Shown here piece by piece: positions 7,170 to 13,339 of a stretch of DNA of 13,339 nucleotides. Position 1 is the first letter of the stretch; every line of letters begins with the position of its first letter. Below the pieces are notes generated by a model. That model saw only the letters and a program-made list of their open reading frames with translations, made no database searches and had not been told where the DNA came from. Source of the stretch: Kiritimatiellia bacterium (GTDB taxonomy: Bacteria; Verrucomicrobiota; Kiritimatiellia; RFP12; UBA1067); contig JAFVCR010000102.1 in the NCBI GenBank assembly GCA_017479035.1, positions 1 to 13,339 of the forward strand. The letters run 5' to 3'. The translations under genes and the position numbers were made by a program.

Positions 7170-7841
7170 ATGTTGGAGGCGTTGAACATATCGTTCGAGT
7201 ATGGGGCGAGGAGCGTTATAAGCGATGTTTCGCTGGTGGCGCGGCCTGGCGAGGTCGTGGCCGTGGCGGGCGCGAACGGCGCGGGAAAGACCACGCTCTT
7301 GCGCATACTCGCCGGGCTGGCGCATCCGTCTGCAGGGACGGTTCGCGCCAACCGCAGCGATATTTTCCTTGAATAGATCCGCTACCGCCGCATAATGGGC
7401 TATCTTGGCGAGGCGGCAGGCGTGGAGGACGATTTGTGCGTGCGCGCATACCTTAAATACCGTGCGCGGATGCGCGGCGAGCAGTCCCGCAAGATACGCC
7501 ATCGAGTGGAAGAGGCTATGGAGCGGTGCGGGATAACGCACCTTGCCGAGCGTGAGATAGCAACGCTTTCGTTTGGCGAGCGCAAGCGCACGGCTCTTGC
7601 AGATGCGATACTGTTGCGCCCGCGATTCTTGATTCTGGACGACGTGTTCGCAGGGCTGGACCCGGCAACACGCGTGAAAGTGGCGGAGATGGTGGCATCC
7701 GTCACGTCGTTTGCAAGCGTGATAATAGCCGGGCACGAGATAGACGATTTCGCCGGCATAGCGCGCAGGTTTCTAGTGCTAAAAGACGCGCATCTCTACG
7801 AAGCGGCCAACGTGCATGCGCTGCGGGAGGCGTTGGCATGA
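7170..7841 (+). CDS. ABC transporter ATP-binding protein (GldA-like), interrupted by an in-frame TAG
   Basis: The reading frame has 223 codons and contains one internal stop, TAG at codon 69. Before it lie MLEALNISFEYG and the Walker A motif GANGAGKTT (34-42). After it, in the same frame, come the Q-loop region MGYLGE, the signature LSFGE (133-137), Walker B LILDD (Asp157-Asp158), the D-loop AGLDP (161-165) and the switch His189 in AGHEIDDF. Two key positions are unusual: the signature is LSFGE rather than LSGGQ, and Asp158 stands where the catalytic Glu normally sits. It is the first gene of the operon and its TGA overlaps the ATG of the permease. The start is the ATG of a probable leaderless mRNA. 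Alternatives are a pseudogene, an assembly error, amber readthrough, or a split protein restarting at the ATG at 7395, which has no clear Shine-Dalgarno. The ABC identity is certain; whether it is functional is not. Confidence 0.8.
7374..7376 (+). other. In-frame amber stop codon inside the ABC ATPase
   Basis: The codons around it read gat-att-ttc-ctt-gaa-TAG-atc-cgc-tac-cgc-cgc. Protein homology continues on both sides without a frameshift. One base change would restore GAG, AAG or CAG. The stop codons seen in the other genes of this window are TAA or TGA, and no other recognised gene carries an internal TAG. Confidence 0.85.
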
Positions 7842-9895
7842 GGATTTTGCGCACGGAGTTTTTCAGGACGCTCGGGCGGTTGCGGCGCGATGCGGCCACA
7901 TGGTGGGCGGCGGGGCTGTTCACCTGTGCGGCGGCGGTGCTTTTCGCGTTGCGGCTGCATGCCGCAGAGGGTGCTGTGGCCAATCCCGCCGCGATATGGG
8001 GCATGGCGGTGCGGCTGCCGCTTGCGGCTTTTGCGGCGTTCATATCGCGCAATCTCGTGGGTGGGGATGCGGCGCAGGGAGGCACCGCGAATGCAAGGTT
8101 CGACCTCGTCTTGACGCTGCCCGTGCCGGAGCGCACGATAATAATAGCAAGGTTTCTTGCGGCGGCGTGCTGCACCGCATTTGCGCTGGCGTTTGCTATG
8201 GCGGCGGCAAGAATAGCGTTCCCGGTGCATGGCGGCGGATTCTTCTGCACATTTGCGATACTTCTACTACAGGGAGCGGCCACGCTTGCGGCGGGATGCG
8301 CGGCAAGCGCATGGTTTGCGCGCCCGGCCTCCGCCGCGCTTGCCACGTTTCTTGCGGCGGCGTGCGCGCCGCAGGCGGTGCATGCCGCGCTTTGCGAATA
8401 TCTTGGAGCATACCGCGAGGTGGTGCCGCAGCCGGCGTTCGATGCGCATATTGCGGATTTCGCGGCGGGGGATGTGGCGTTTGCCACGCTTGCGCTGTAT
8501 GCGGCCGGCACGATATATCTGCTTTATTTCGCGTCCAAAAGGCTTGCGTTCGCGCGTCTTGTGGGGCGCGGAGCGAGGAGGCTGCGCATCACAACGCGCA
8601 TTGCGCTGTTCCTTGGCGCGGTGATGGCGGTGCTGGTGGCAATGCTTGCCGAAAAATGGAACTTTACAGTGTCGTGTGCAGTTTTGGAAGGGGACGGGGC
8701 GGTGTCAGGCAGGACGCGGGCGATACTTTCCGACTCGCTCGGCGAGGTGCGCATCACGGCGTTTCTACCGCGTAAGAGCCCGGCTTTTGCGGAGACGGCG
8801 CGTGTGCTGCGGCGCATTGAAAATGCGGCGAAAACCTCCGCCGGGGTGCAGGTGACAGTGGCGTATGTGGACCCAGAATGGGACGTTGCCGCTGCAACGC
8901 GCCTAGCGCGCGCAGGAGCGAAGGGGAATTCCATAGTGCTCGAGCGCAGGAACAGGCGCAATTCAATACCGGTTTCGGCCGTGTCGGAGAGCGCAGTGGC
9001 AAGCGCGATACAAAACCTGTTTCTGCCGGCCGGGAGGGAAACGGTTTATTTCACCACGGGTCACGGGGAGGCTTCCACGGATGATTTTTCGCCGCTGGCG
9101 GGTGCAAGCACGCTTGCACGCATATTGCATCGCGACGGCTACCACGTAAAACCGCTTTCATTGCAAGACGCATCCACAGTGCCGGGAGATGCGGCGTGCA
9201 TAGTTTCCGCAGGTGCGGCAACGCAGTTTTCCTTTGCGGAGCGGACGTGGCTGGAGGGATACCTCAACAAGGGCGGGAGGCTTTTGGTGTTCTGCGATGC
9301 GTCTGCGCCGGGCGCGATGCCGCTTCTGGAAGCGCGCGGAATAGTGCCGGGAGGCGAAGCCGTGGCACCGGAGATGTCCGGCGACGGACGGGGCATAGTG
9401 GCCACGCTTGCGCCGGAGCATACGATAACGCGCACGCTTGCAGGGGGCAAGGCGATTTTCTCGCGCGAGTCGTGCACGTTTTCGTTGCCGGTGGACGAGA
9501 GTGCGGGGCGCGACCGCGCGTATACCGAAGCACTTGCGGAGGCGGCCACGGCGCAAGGGACGGCGATACTTGCGGCGGCATACGAGTCCGGCCGTGGGGC
9601 GGCGCGCGAGCTGGGCTACAGCCCCACACGCATAGTGGCGATAGGCGATGCGGCGTTTGCACTGAACGGCATACTCGAAAACCGCGCAAACGCCAATCGC
9701 GACATGGTGCTGAACGCAATAGCGTGGCTGGCGGGGATAGATGCGGCGGGAGCGTCGTCCGCAGGGGCGGATACGATTTCCACGGGTTATTCGCGCAAGG
9801 CGTGGATACGCGCCACGGCAATGGCGGGGGTTGTTGCGCCGTTTGCACTTGCGGCGATAGGCGCGTTCGTGTTCGGGAGGCGTAGACGGCAATGA
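7838..9895 (+). CDS. ABC-2 permease fused to GldG-like auxiliary domain
   Basis: The product has 685 residues. The N-terminal ABC-2 permease part (1 to about 235) has about six hydrophobic segments near 22-40, 52-72, 103-127, 134-155, 163-180 and 212-232. A seventh segment (253-272) starts the GldG part, whose predicted periplasmic domain (about 275-650) contains VYFTTGHGEAS (403-413), the recognisable block of the GldG/ABC_transp_aux family. The domain ends with IVAIGDAAFALN and a last membrane segment (656-680) capped by RRRRQ. In Bacteroidota gldF and gldG are usually separate genes, so this is a GldF-GldG fusion. GGGAGG at 7825-7830 lies 7 bases before the start, and the ATG overlaps the TGA of the ATPase gene, so translation is probably coupled. 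The substrate is unknown and the link to gliding is by family name only. Confidence 0.85.
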   Translation: MRILRTEFFRTLGRLRRDAATWWAAGLFTCAAAVLFALRLHAAEGAVANPAAIWGMAVRLPLAAFAAFISRNLVGGDAAQGGTANARFDLVLTLPVPERTIIIARFLAAACCTAFALAFAMAAARIAFPVHGGGFFCTFAILLLQGAATLAAGCAASAWFARPASAALATFLAAACAPQAVHAALCEYLGAYREVVPQPAFDAHIADFAAGDVAFATLALYAAGTIYLLYFASKRLAFARLVGRGARRLRITTRIALFLGAVMAVLVAMLAEKWNFTVSCAVLEGDGAVSGRTRAILSDSLGEVRITAFLPRKSPAFAETARVLRRIENAAKTSAGVQVTVAYVDPEWDVAAATRLARAGAKGNSIVLERRNRRNSIPVSAVSESAVASAIQNLFLPAGRETVYFTTGHGEASTDDFSPLAGASTLARILHRDGYHVKPLSLQDASTVPGDAACIVSAGAATQFSFAERTWLEGYLNKGGRLLVFCDASAPGAMPLLEARGIVPGGEAVAPEMSGDGRGIVATLAPEHTITRTLAGGKAIFSRESCTFSLPVDESAGRDRAYTEALAEAATAQGTAILAAAYESGRGAARELGYSPTRIVAIGDAAFALNGILENRANANRDMVLNAIAWLAGIDAAGASSAGADTISTGYSRKAWIRATAMAGVVAPFALAAIGAFVFGRRRRQ

Positions 9896-11559
9896 CAAAC
9901 CTCCGCACGATAGTGTTTTTCATTTTCGGGATTTGCGTATTGGCGTTTGCGCTGGTGGCACCGGCACTGCTGCATCGCGGAGAAGCACCGATTGCAATGC
10001 GCGAGGTGCTGTTGCAGAGCGATCCTGACGAGATACGCGAAATCGCTTTCGGCGAGATGCGCGTGCGCAAATCGCATGAGGGAGAGTGGCGGCTGCTTGC
10101 GCCGATAGCATGCGAGGCGGATAATGCCGCGATACAACGGCTTGTGGACGCGCTTGCGCAGACGCGCATAATGGACTGCAAGAGCGCGGCGGAACTGCGC
10201 AGCCTGGGCAAACGCGCGGAGGATTTCGGCCTGGCGCACAATCCGCTTGCGGTGACGCTTATTTCGCAGAAGGAGACGGAGACGATACTTTTCGGCGCGG
10301 TCACGCCGACGCGCACGGGCACATACGCAAGAATTTCCGGAGACGGCGCGATATACACGCTTCCCGCATCGGTACGCGATGCGATACCATCGGAGATAGG
10401 GGCGTGCCGCCGCCGCGCCGCGATGCGCATCTTGCCGGGTGCGGCGGCTACGATAGAGATACGCAGCGAGAACTCCGCATTCGTGAAAATAGTCCGTGCC
10501 GGACGCGATTGGCGTTTTACGTCGCCAGCGGATGCGCCGGCGGATCGCGAAGCGGTGGATGCGCTGCTGGCAAGGCTTTTCACGGTGGAGGCGATAGATT
10601 TCGCGGATGACGCGGCGGAGGCGGGGGCATGGTTTGCGGGGGAGGACGCATTCGAGATTGCGGTTTCGGACGGGATAGGGAAGACGGATAAAATAGCATT
10701 CGGCGCAAGCGCGGGTGAGGGGCTTGTGAGAATGAGGTTTTCGGCAGACGATGCTACGGCTACAGCCTTGGCGGCGGCGGCGGACGAATGCAAGGCGTTG
10801 GTGGCGGCATTCCGCGATGTGCGGATCTTCGATGCGGAGGCGGCGGCGATCACGAAATTTGCAGCGGCGTTGCCGGCGGGGATATTTGCTATGGCCCGCG
10901 ATGCGGCGGGGGCATGGCGCATAGAATCACCTGTATCGGCTCCGGCGGACGGCGCGGCGGCGGAAGCGTTTGCGCAGCGCATAGCATCATTGCGCCGCAG
11001 CGATATTTCAGATGCGGCGGACGGCGTGAAGCTCACGGTTTCCACGGCCTCAACCAATTTCCCGCCTGTGGCGGTGCGCCGCAGCGCGATAGCACCGGAA
11101 GAATTCCCTGCATTGCGCAGCCGTAGCGTGCTTGCGTTGAAGCCGCAGAGCATCCGCCGCATAATTGTGGTGGACGCGGCCGGAGGGGAAACGCGCATCG
11201 AGCGCGATGCGACGCGAGATTCGTGGAGCCTTGTGCGGAGGCCAGGCGAGGCCACGGGTTCGCGCCATCTTGCGGCGGATGCGGTGAAGAGGCTGCTTGC
11301 AACGCTGGGCGGCATAGACGCAACAGAGGTGGCCGCGCTTGCACGCGACAAAAAAGACGACGCGGAATACGGCCTTGCAAAACCTTTCCTCGCCGTGAGC
11401 ATCGATACTATAATAGATGCGCGCGCGCGGCGCATAACGTTTTTCCTAGGCGCGAAAACGGCTGGGGGGAGATACCTTGCCGAAGGCGGCGCGGGCGCGG
11501 TTTTTACGATACCAGACGAAACGGCGGCGGCATTGGCCGCGCCGTTGACCGAGCAATGA
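9892..11559 (+). CDS. DUF4340 family protein with four repeat units
   Basis: The product has 555 residues. One N-terminal membrane segment (about 7-27, FFIFGICVLAFALVAPALL) anchors a probably periplasmic body. The body is built of four similar units marked by a W-x-(hydrophobic)-x-x-P/R core: GEWRLLAPIACEAD (Trp66), RDWRFTSPADAPAD (Trp207), GAWRIESPVSAPAD (Trp342) and DSWSLVRRPGEA (Trp445). Each is followed by a helix of the type AAIQRLVDALAQT. Units one and four also keep the later block with LFG or FLG and YTLP or FTIP. DUF4340 proteins commonly follow Gld-type ABC genes, so a periplasmic partner of the permease is likely, but its function is unknown. The ATG overlaps the previous TGA (ATGA), with GGGAGG 11 bases upstream. 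Ile codons are strikingly often ATA. The unit boundaries are my reading by eye. Confidence 0.8.
   Translation: MTNLRTIVFFIFGICVLAFALVAPALLHRGEAPIAMREVLLQSDPDEIREIAFGEMRVRKSHEGEWRLLAPIACEADNAAIQRLVDALAQTRIMDCKSAAELRSLGKRAEDFGLAHNPLAVTLISQKETETILFGAVTPTRTGTYARISGDGAIYTLPASVRDAIPSEIGACRRRAAMRILPGAAATIEIRSENSAFVKIVRAGRDWRFTSPADAPADREAVDALLARLFTVEAIDFADDAAEAGAWFAGEDAFEIAVSDGIGKTDKIAFGASAGEGLVRMRFSADDATATALAAAADECKALVAAFRDVRIFDAEAAAITKFAAALPAGIFAMARDAAGAWRIESPVSAPADGAAAEAFAQRIASLRRSDISDAADGVKLTVSTASTNFPPVAVRRSAIAPEEFPALRSRSVLALKPQSIRRIIVVDAAGGETRIERDATRDSWSLVRRPGEATGSRHLAADAVKRLLATLGGIDATEVAALARDKKDDAEYGLAKPFLAVSIDTIIDARARRITFFLGAKTAGGRYLAEGGAGAVFTIPDETAAALAAPLTEQ
11409..11414 (+). promoter_or_regulatory. 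Possible internal -10 box ahead of obg
   Basis: A perfect TATAAT stands in GC-rich coding sequence near the end of the DUF4340 gene, about 180 bp before the Obg start. There is no convincing -35 box at the right distance (only TTTCCT) and no TGN extension, so this may be chance. Confidence 0.2.
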
Positions 11560-11590
11560 CAACACTTCACGCAACAACAGGATCCATACA

Positions 11591-12742
11591 ATGGCACGCA
11601 AGACATTCATAGATTCGGCGGATGTGATAGTCCGCAGCGGCAAAGGCGGAGATGGCGCGGCCACGTTCCGCCGCGAGGCTTTGGTGCAATTCGGCGGGCC
11701 TGATGGCGGCGACGGCGGGAGAGGGGGCGATGTGGTGTTGAGGGCATCGAGCCATGTGAATTCGCTCATAGCGTTCTACTACGATCCGCATCTTTTCGCG
11801 GAGAACGGCGTGAACGGTAGCGGGCAGAAATGCTACGGCAGACGCGGAAAGGATTTGGTAGTGGACGTGCCGCCGGGAACGCTTGTGACGGATGCGGAAA
11901 CGGGAGAATTGGTGGCGGACATCACGGAGGCGGGGCAGCAGGTGGTGGTGGCCAAGGGCGGAGCGGGGGGGTATGGCAACGTGCATTTCAAGTCGTCCGT
12001 GAACCAGGCGCCGACCGAGCGCACGCTGGGGGGGGAGGCGGAGGAGAGGAGGCTGCATCTTGAGTTGAAGACGATTGCGGATGCGGGGCTGGTGGGGTTC
12101 CCGAACGCGGGGAAGAGTTCGATCCTGCGGGCGGTGTCCGCAGCGGAGCCGAAGGTGGCGAGTTATCCGTTCACCACGTTGCATCCCACGGTGGGGGTGG
12201 TGGAGTATGAGGATTTCGCCAAACTTACGCTTGCAGACGTGCCGGGGATAATCGAGGGTGCGTCGAAGGGGGTTGGGCTTGGATTGGCGTTTTTGAAACA
12301 TCTCGAGCGCGCGAGGGTGCTTGTATATATGATAGACATGGCCGGCACGGACAACCGCAAGCCGCATGAGGATTACAAGGTTCTTGCAGATGAAATAGCA
12401 GGATATTCACCCGAAATGGCGGAGAGGCCGGCACTTGTGGTGGCAAACAAAATGGACGAAGAGGCCGCGCTTGAGAATTACAGGGTGTTCGTGAAGGAAA
12501 CGGGCATAGAGCCTGTGAAGGTTAGCGCGTCCACGCGCGAGGGTATCGAGGCGTTCAAGGATGCATTGCGGGCACTTGTAAAACCTGCACCCGCAAGCGG
12601 CAGCCGCCAGGCGGCGGATCTTGATGCAATGCCGGATACGTCAGGCGATGAAATACCCGCCGCCGCATTGCAGTTTGCGTCGTTTCTTACGCTCGAAAAG
12701 CCAAAGGCGAAATCCCATCCCGCAAGAGGGAACATCCATTGA
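11591..12742 (+). CDS. obgE: GTPase Obg/CgtA
   Basis: The product has 383 residues. The Gly-rich OBG domain (about 2-159) includes GGPDGGDGGRGGDV and KGGAGGYGN. The G domain carries G1 GFPNAGKSS (169-177), the switch I TT (195-196), G3 DVPG (216-219), G4 NKMD (286-289) and G5 SAS (312-314). The family is an essential GTPase that acts in late 50S ribosomal subunit assembly and stress signalling in the cytoplasm. After the G domain there is only a tail of about 50 residues ending in a basic stretch (EKPKAKSHPARGNIH), with no OCT domain; tails differ among phyla. AGGA at 11579-11582 lies 8 bases before the ATG. It follows the DUF4340 gene by 31 bp and is probably co-transcribed, not in the common rplU-rpmA-obg context. 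Confidence 0.95.
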   Translation: MARKTFIDSADVIVRSGKGGDGAATFRREALVQFGGPDGGDGGRGGDVVLRASSHVNSLIAFYYDPHLFAENGVNGSGQKCYGRRGKDLVVDVPPGTLVTDAETGELVADITEAGQQVVVAKGGAGGYGNVHFKSSVNQAPTERTLGGEAEERRLHLELKTIADAGLVGFPNAGKSSILRAVSAAEPKVASYPFTTLHPTVGVVEYEDFAKLTLADVPGIIEGASKGVGLGLAFLKHLERARVLVYMIDMAGTDNRKPHEDYKVLADEIAGYSPEMAERPALVVANKMDEEAALENYRVFVKETGIEPVKVSASTREGIEAFKDALRALVKPAPASGSRQAADLDAMPDTSGDEIPAAALQFASFLTLEKPKAKSHPARGNIH

Positions 12743-12764
12743 TGCCACCCGCTTGACGGCGAAA

Positions 12765-12838
12765 GGAGAGAGGGAAGAGAAAGAATCGAGAGAGCGGGGT
12801 CTAAAACGGGAGAGAGGGAAGTCTCTGAATCGAGAGAC
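12765..12838. repeat. Imperfect direct duplication of about 45 bp
   Basis: GGAGAGAGGGAAG occurs at 12765-12777 and 12810-12822. GAATCGAGAGA occurs at 12784-12794 and 12828-12838. The order and spacing (45 and 44 bp) match, so the segment before the hairpin at 12812 looks like a decayed copy that has lost its right arm. Confidence 0.65.
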
Positions 12839-12855
12839 TTCCCTCTCTTCTTTGC
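12812..12855 (+). terminator. Perfect 16-bp hairpin, probable terminator of the obg operon
   Basis: The arm at 12812-12827 (AGAGAGGGAAGTCTCT) is exactly complementary to 12834-12849, with the 6-base loop GAATCG. It lies 70 bp after the Obg stop. The bases after it (tctttg) are only a weak T tract, so it may act as a terminator or as a 3'-end stabiliser. Confidence 0.6.
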
Positions 12856-12856
12856 G

Positions 12857-12942
12857 AGACCCCCTGGGGACGTTTTTGAGACCCCTTGGGGTCGTTTTTG
12901 AGACCAGGCGGAGGCATTTTTGAGACTTACCGGGGAAATTTC
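12857..12942. repeat. 22-bp tandem repeat with T tracts
   Basis: Units start at 12857, 12879, 12901 and 12923 (the last partial). Each opens with GAGAC. The first three end in GTTTTT or ATTTTT. Units one and two have a dyad core (GACCCCCTGGGGAC and GACCCCTTGGGGTC), while units three and four diverge there. The layout is 16 bp plus a 6-bp tail. Dyad followed by five T is terminator-like on the plus strand, but the loops are too small for a normal hairpin. No gene is supported here. Confidence 0.75.
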
Positions 12943-13104
12943 GGGGAGTTTCCGGGCGTTTTTTGAAGTTTTACGGGTCAGAGATTTTTCAAAGAGCGCG
13001 AAAGACCTGTCCACCCGTAACCCGGATTTTTTGATGAGGCGGACGGGACGTTCCGGCACGGCGTGAGAGCCAATGGCGCAGGTGCGGATGAATGACAAGG
13101 GGTG
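12943..13104. other. Non-coding stretch with further T tracts and one long-loop inverted repeat
   Basis: No supportable gene is seen. TTACGGGT (12971-12978) and ACCCGTAA (13013-13020) are perfectly complementary across 34 bases, and a T6 tract follows at 13027-13032. More T tracts lie at 12960-12964 and 12985-12989. The minus-strand frame stays open across this stretch and into Obg, but its translation resembles no protein family I know and it overlaps a well-supported gene. Confidence 0.35.
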
Positions 13105-13328
13105 GTAGCATATGCTACTTTCTGCCGCCCCTTCGGGGCTATATAAATTGGTTGTCCGTACCGGGGGTTCCGCTACGCTCCACCCCCGTCTGTATTCTTA
13201 CGCCGCTTCGCGGCTACGGATACACCAGCAAGCCCAGAAGGGGCGATAAGATTACAGACGGGGGTGGAGCGTAGCGGAACCCCCGGTACAGGCAAAATAA
13301 AAAAACAAGCCCCGAAGGGGCGGCAGAA
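13105..13328. repeat. Nested inverted-repeat element (REP/BIME-like or small non-autonomous element)
   Basis: A 21-bp arm at 13120-13140 is perfectly repeated inverted at 13308-13328. Inside it a 37-bp arm at 13158-13194 is perfectly repeated inverted at 13253-13289. The pairing resumes after one mismatch for 5 bp (13196-13200 with 13247-13251). Each arm also folds on itself: GCCCCTTCGGGGC in the outer arm, and CGGGGGT (13162-13168) with ACCCCCG (13182-13188) in the inner arm. The centre holds GCCGCTTCGCGGC (13202-13214) and GCCC-AGAAG-GGGC (13232-13244). A 14-bp palindrome GTAGCATATGCTAC (13105-13118) marks the left edge, and a shortened form of it (AGCATA) reappears inverted at the right. 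Oppositely oriented self-folding units are the design of REP pairs. No transposase or RAYT gene is in the window. Confidence 0.85.
13294..13321 (-). terminator. Rho-independent terminator on the minus strand
   Basis: Read on the minus strand, the hairpin GCCCC-TTC-GGGGC (13321-13309) is followed by TTG, seven T, and ATTTT. This is a clear intrinsic terminator and implies a leftward-transcribed gene beyond the right edge of the window. The matching hairpin at 13128-13140 on the plus strand is followed only by TATATAAATT and is much weaker. Confidence 0.65.
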
Positions 13329-13339
13329 TATGCTCCTTA

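Noticed and set aside
7043..7351. Upstream extension of the YcjX frame
   Set aside because: It overlaps the divergent ABC gene and its promoter. GGAG and the family-like N-terminus support the start at 7042.
7170..7841. General reassignment of TAG to an amino acid in this organism
   Set aside because: Only one internal TAG is seen across six recognised genes, and those genes end in TAA or TGA. A recoded genome would usually show more.
9264..11606. 780-codon open frame on the minus strand
   Set aside because: It lies opposite two genes with clear family features and ATGA coupling. Long antisense frames are expected in GC-rich coding DNA, and its translation is low-complexity Ala/Ser/Arg.
11556..11612. 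Short ATGA-overlapping frame after the DUF4340 gene
   Set aside because: Only 18 codons, ending inside the obg start region. No sign of selection, and obg has its own AGGA.
12478..13098. 206-codon minus-strand frame over the obg 3' end and the repeat region
   Set aside because: It overlaps obg, has no family similarity that I recognise, and takes its composition from the repeats.
13092..13274. 60-codon open frame at the right end
   Set aside because: It consists almost wholly of the inverted-repeat element. Its translation simply reads through the repeat arms.

Overview
The window looks like GC-rich chromosomal DNA from a bacterium of the PVC group (Verrucomicrobiota, Kiritimatiellota or Lentisphaerota), possibly host-associated. 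This is an inference from three things: a very large secreted C10-type cysteine peptidase with a C-terminal domain ending in a YRLEYGDD...FYRIR pattern, a Gld-type ABC system followed by a DUF4340 protein, and strong extended -10 promoters. No rRNA, tRNA, CRISPR array, transposase or phage gene was seen.

Layout. Positions 1-280 hold no convincing gene. They carry an array of 16-bp palindromes on an exact 22-bp period (39-164), then a near-consensus promoter (226-254). Positions 281-4564 (+) encode a 1427-residue secreted multidomain protein with a C10 (streptopain-like) peptidase domain. A convergent hairpin at 4565-4598 separates it from a minus-strand pair that overlaps by 4 bp: a YcjX/DUF463 P-loop NTPase (7042-5609) and a YcjF/DUF697 membrane protein (5612-4593). 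A 127-bp divergent region (7043-7169) holds one promoter in each direction.

From 7170 a plus-strand operon runs to 12742. It encodes an ABC ATPase, an ABC-2 permease fused to a GldG-like auxiliary domain, a DUF4340 protein made of four repeat units, and the Obg GTPase. The first three genes are joined by 4-bp ATGA overlaps and Obg follows after 31 bp. The ATPase reading frame is cut by one in-frame TAG at codon 69, although both sides are otherwise intact and in frame. Its promoter lies so close to its ATG that the mRNA is probably leaderless.

The last 597 bases (12743-13339) contain no supported gene but are densely structured. They hold a perfect 16-bp-stem hairpin with a decayed duplicate beside it, a 22-bp tandem repeat with recurring T tracts, and a nested inverted-repeat element with perfect 21-bp and 37-bp arms. 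A strong minus-strand terminator for a gene beyond the right edge lies inside that element.

How the genes relate: the Gld-type genes should form one inner-membrane ABC complex (ATPase, permease with periplasmic auxiliary domain, membrane-anchored periplasmic DUF4340 partner), probably co-transcribed with the housekeeping GTPase Obg. YcjX and YcjF form a separate envelope-associated pair. The best candidates for something undescribed are the amber-interrupted ATPase, the two intergenic arrays that share a 16+6 bp architecture on a 22-bp period, and the nested inverted repeat at the right end.
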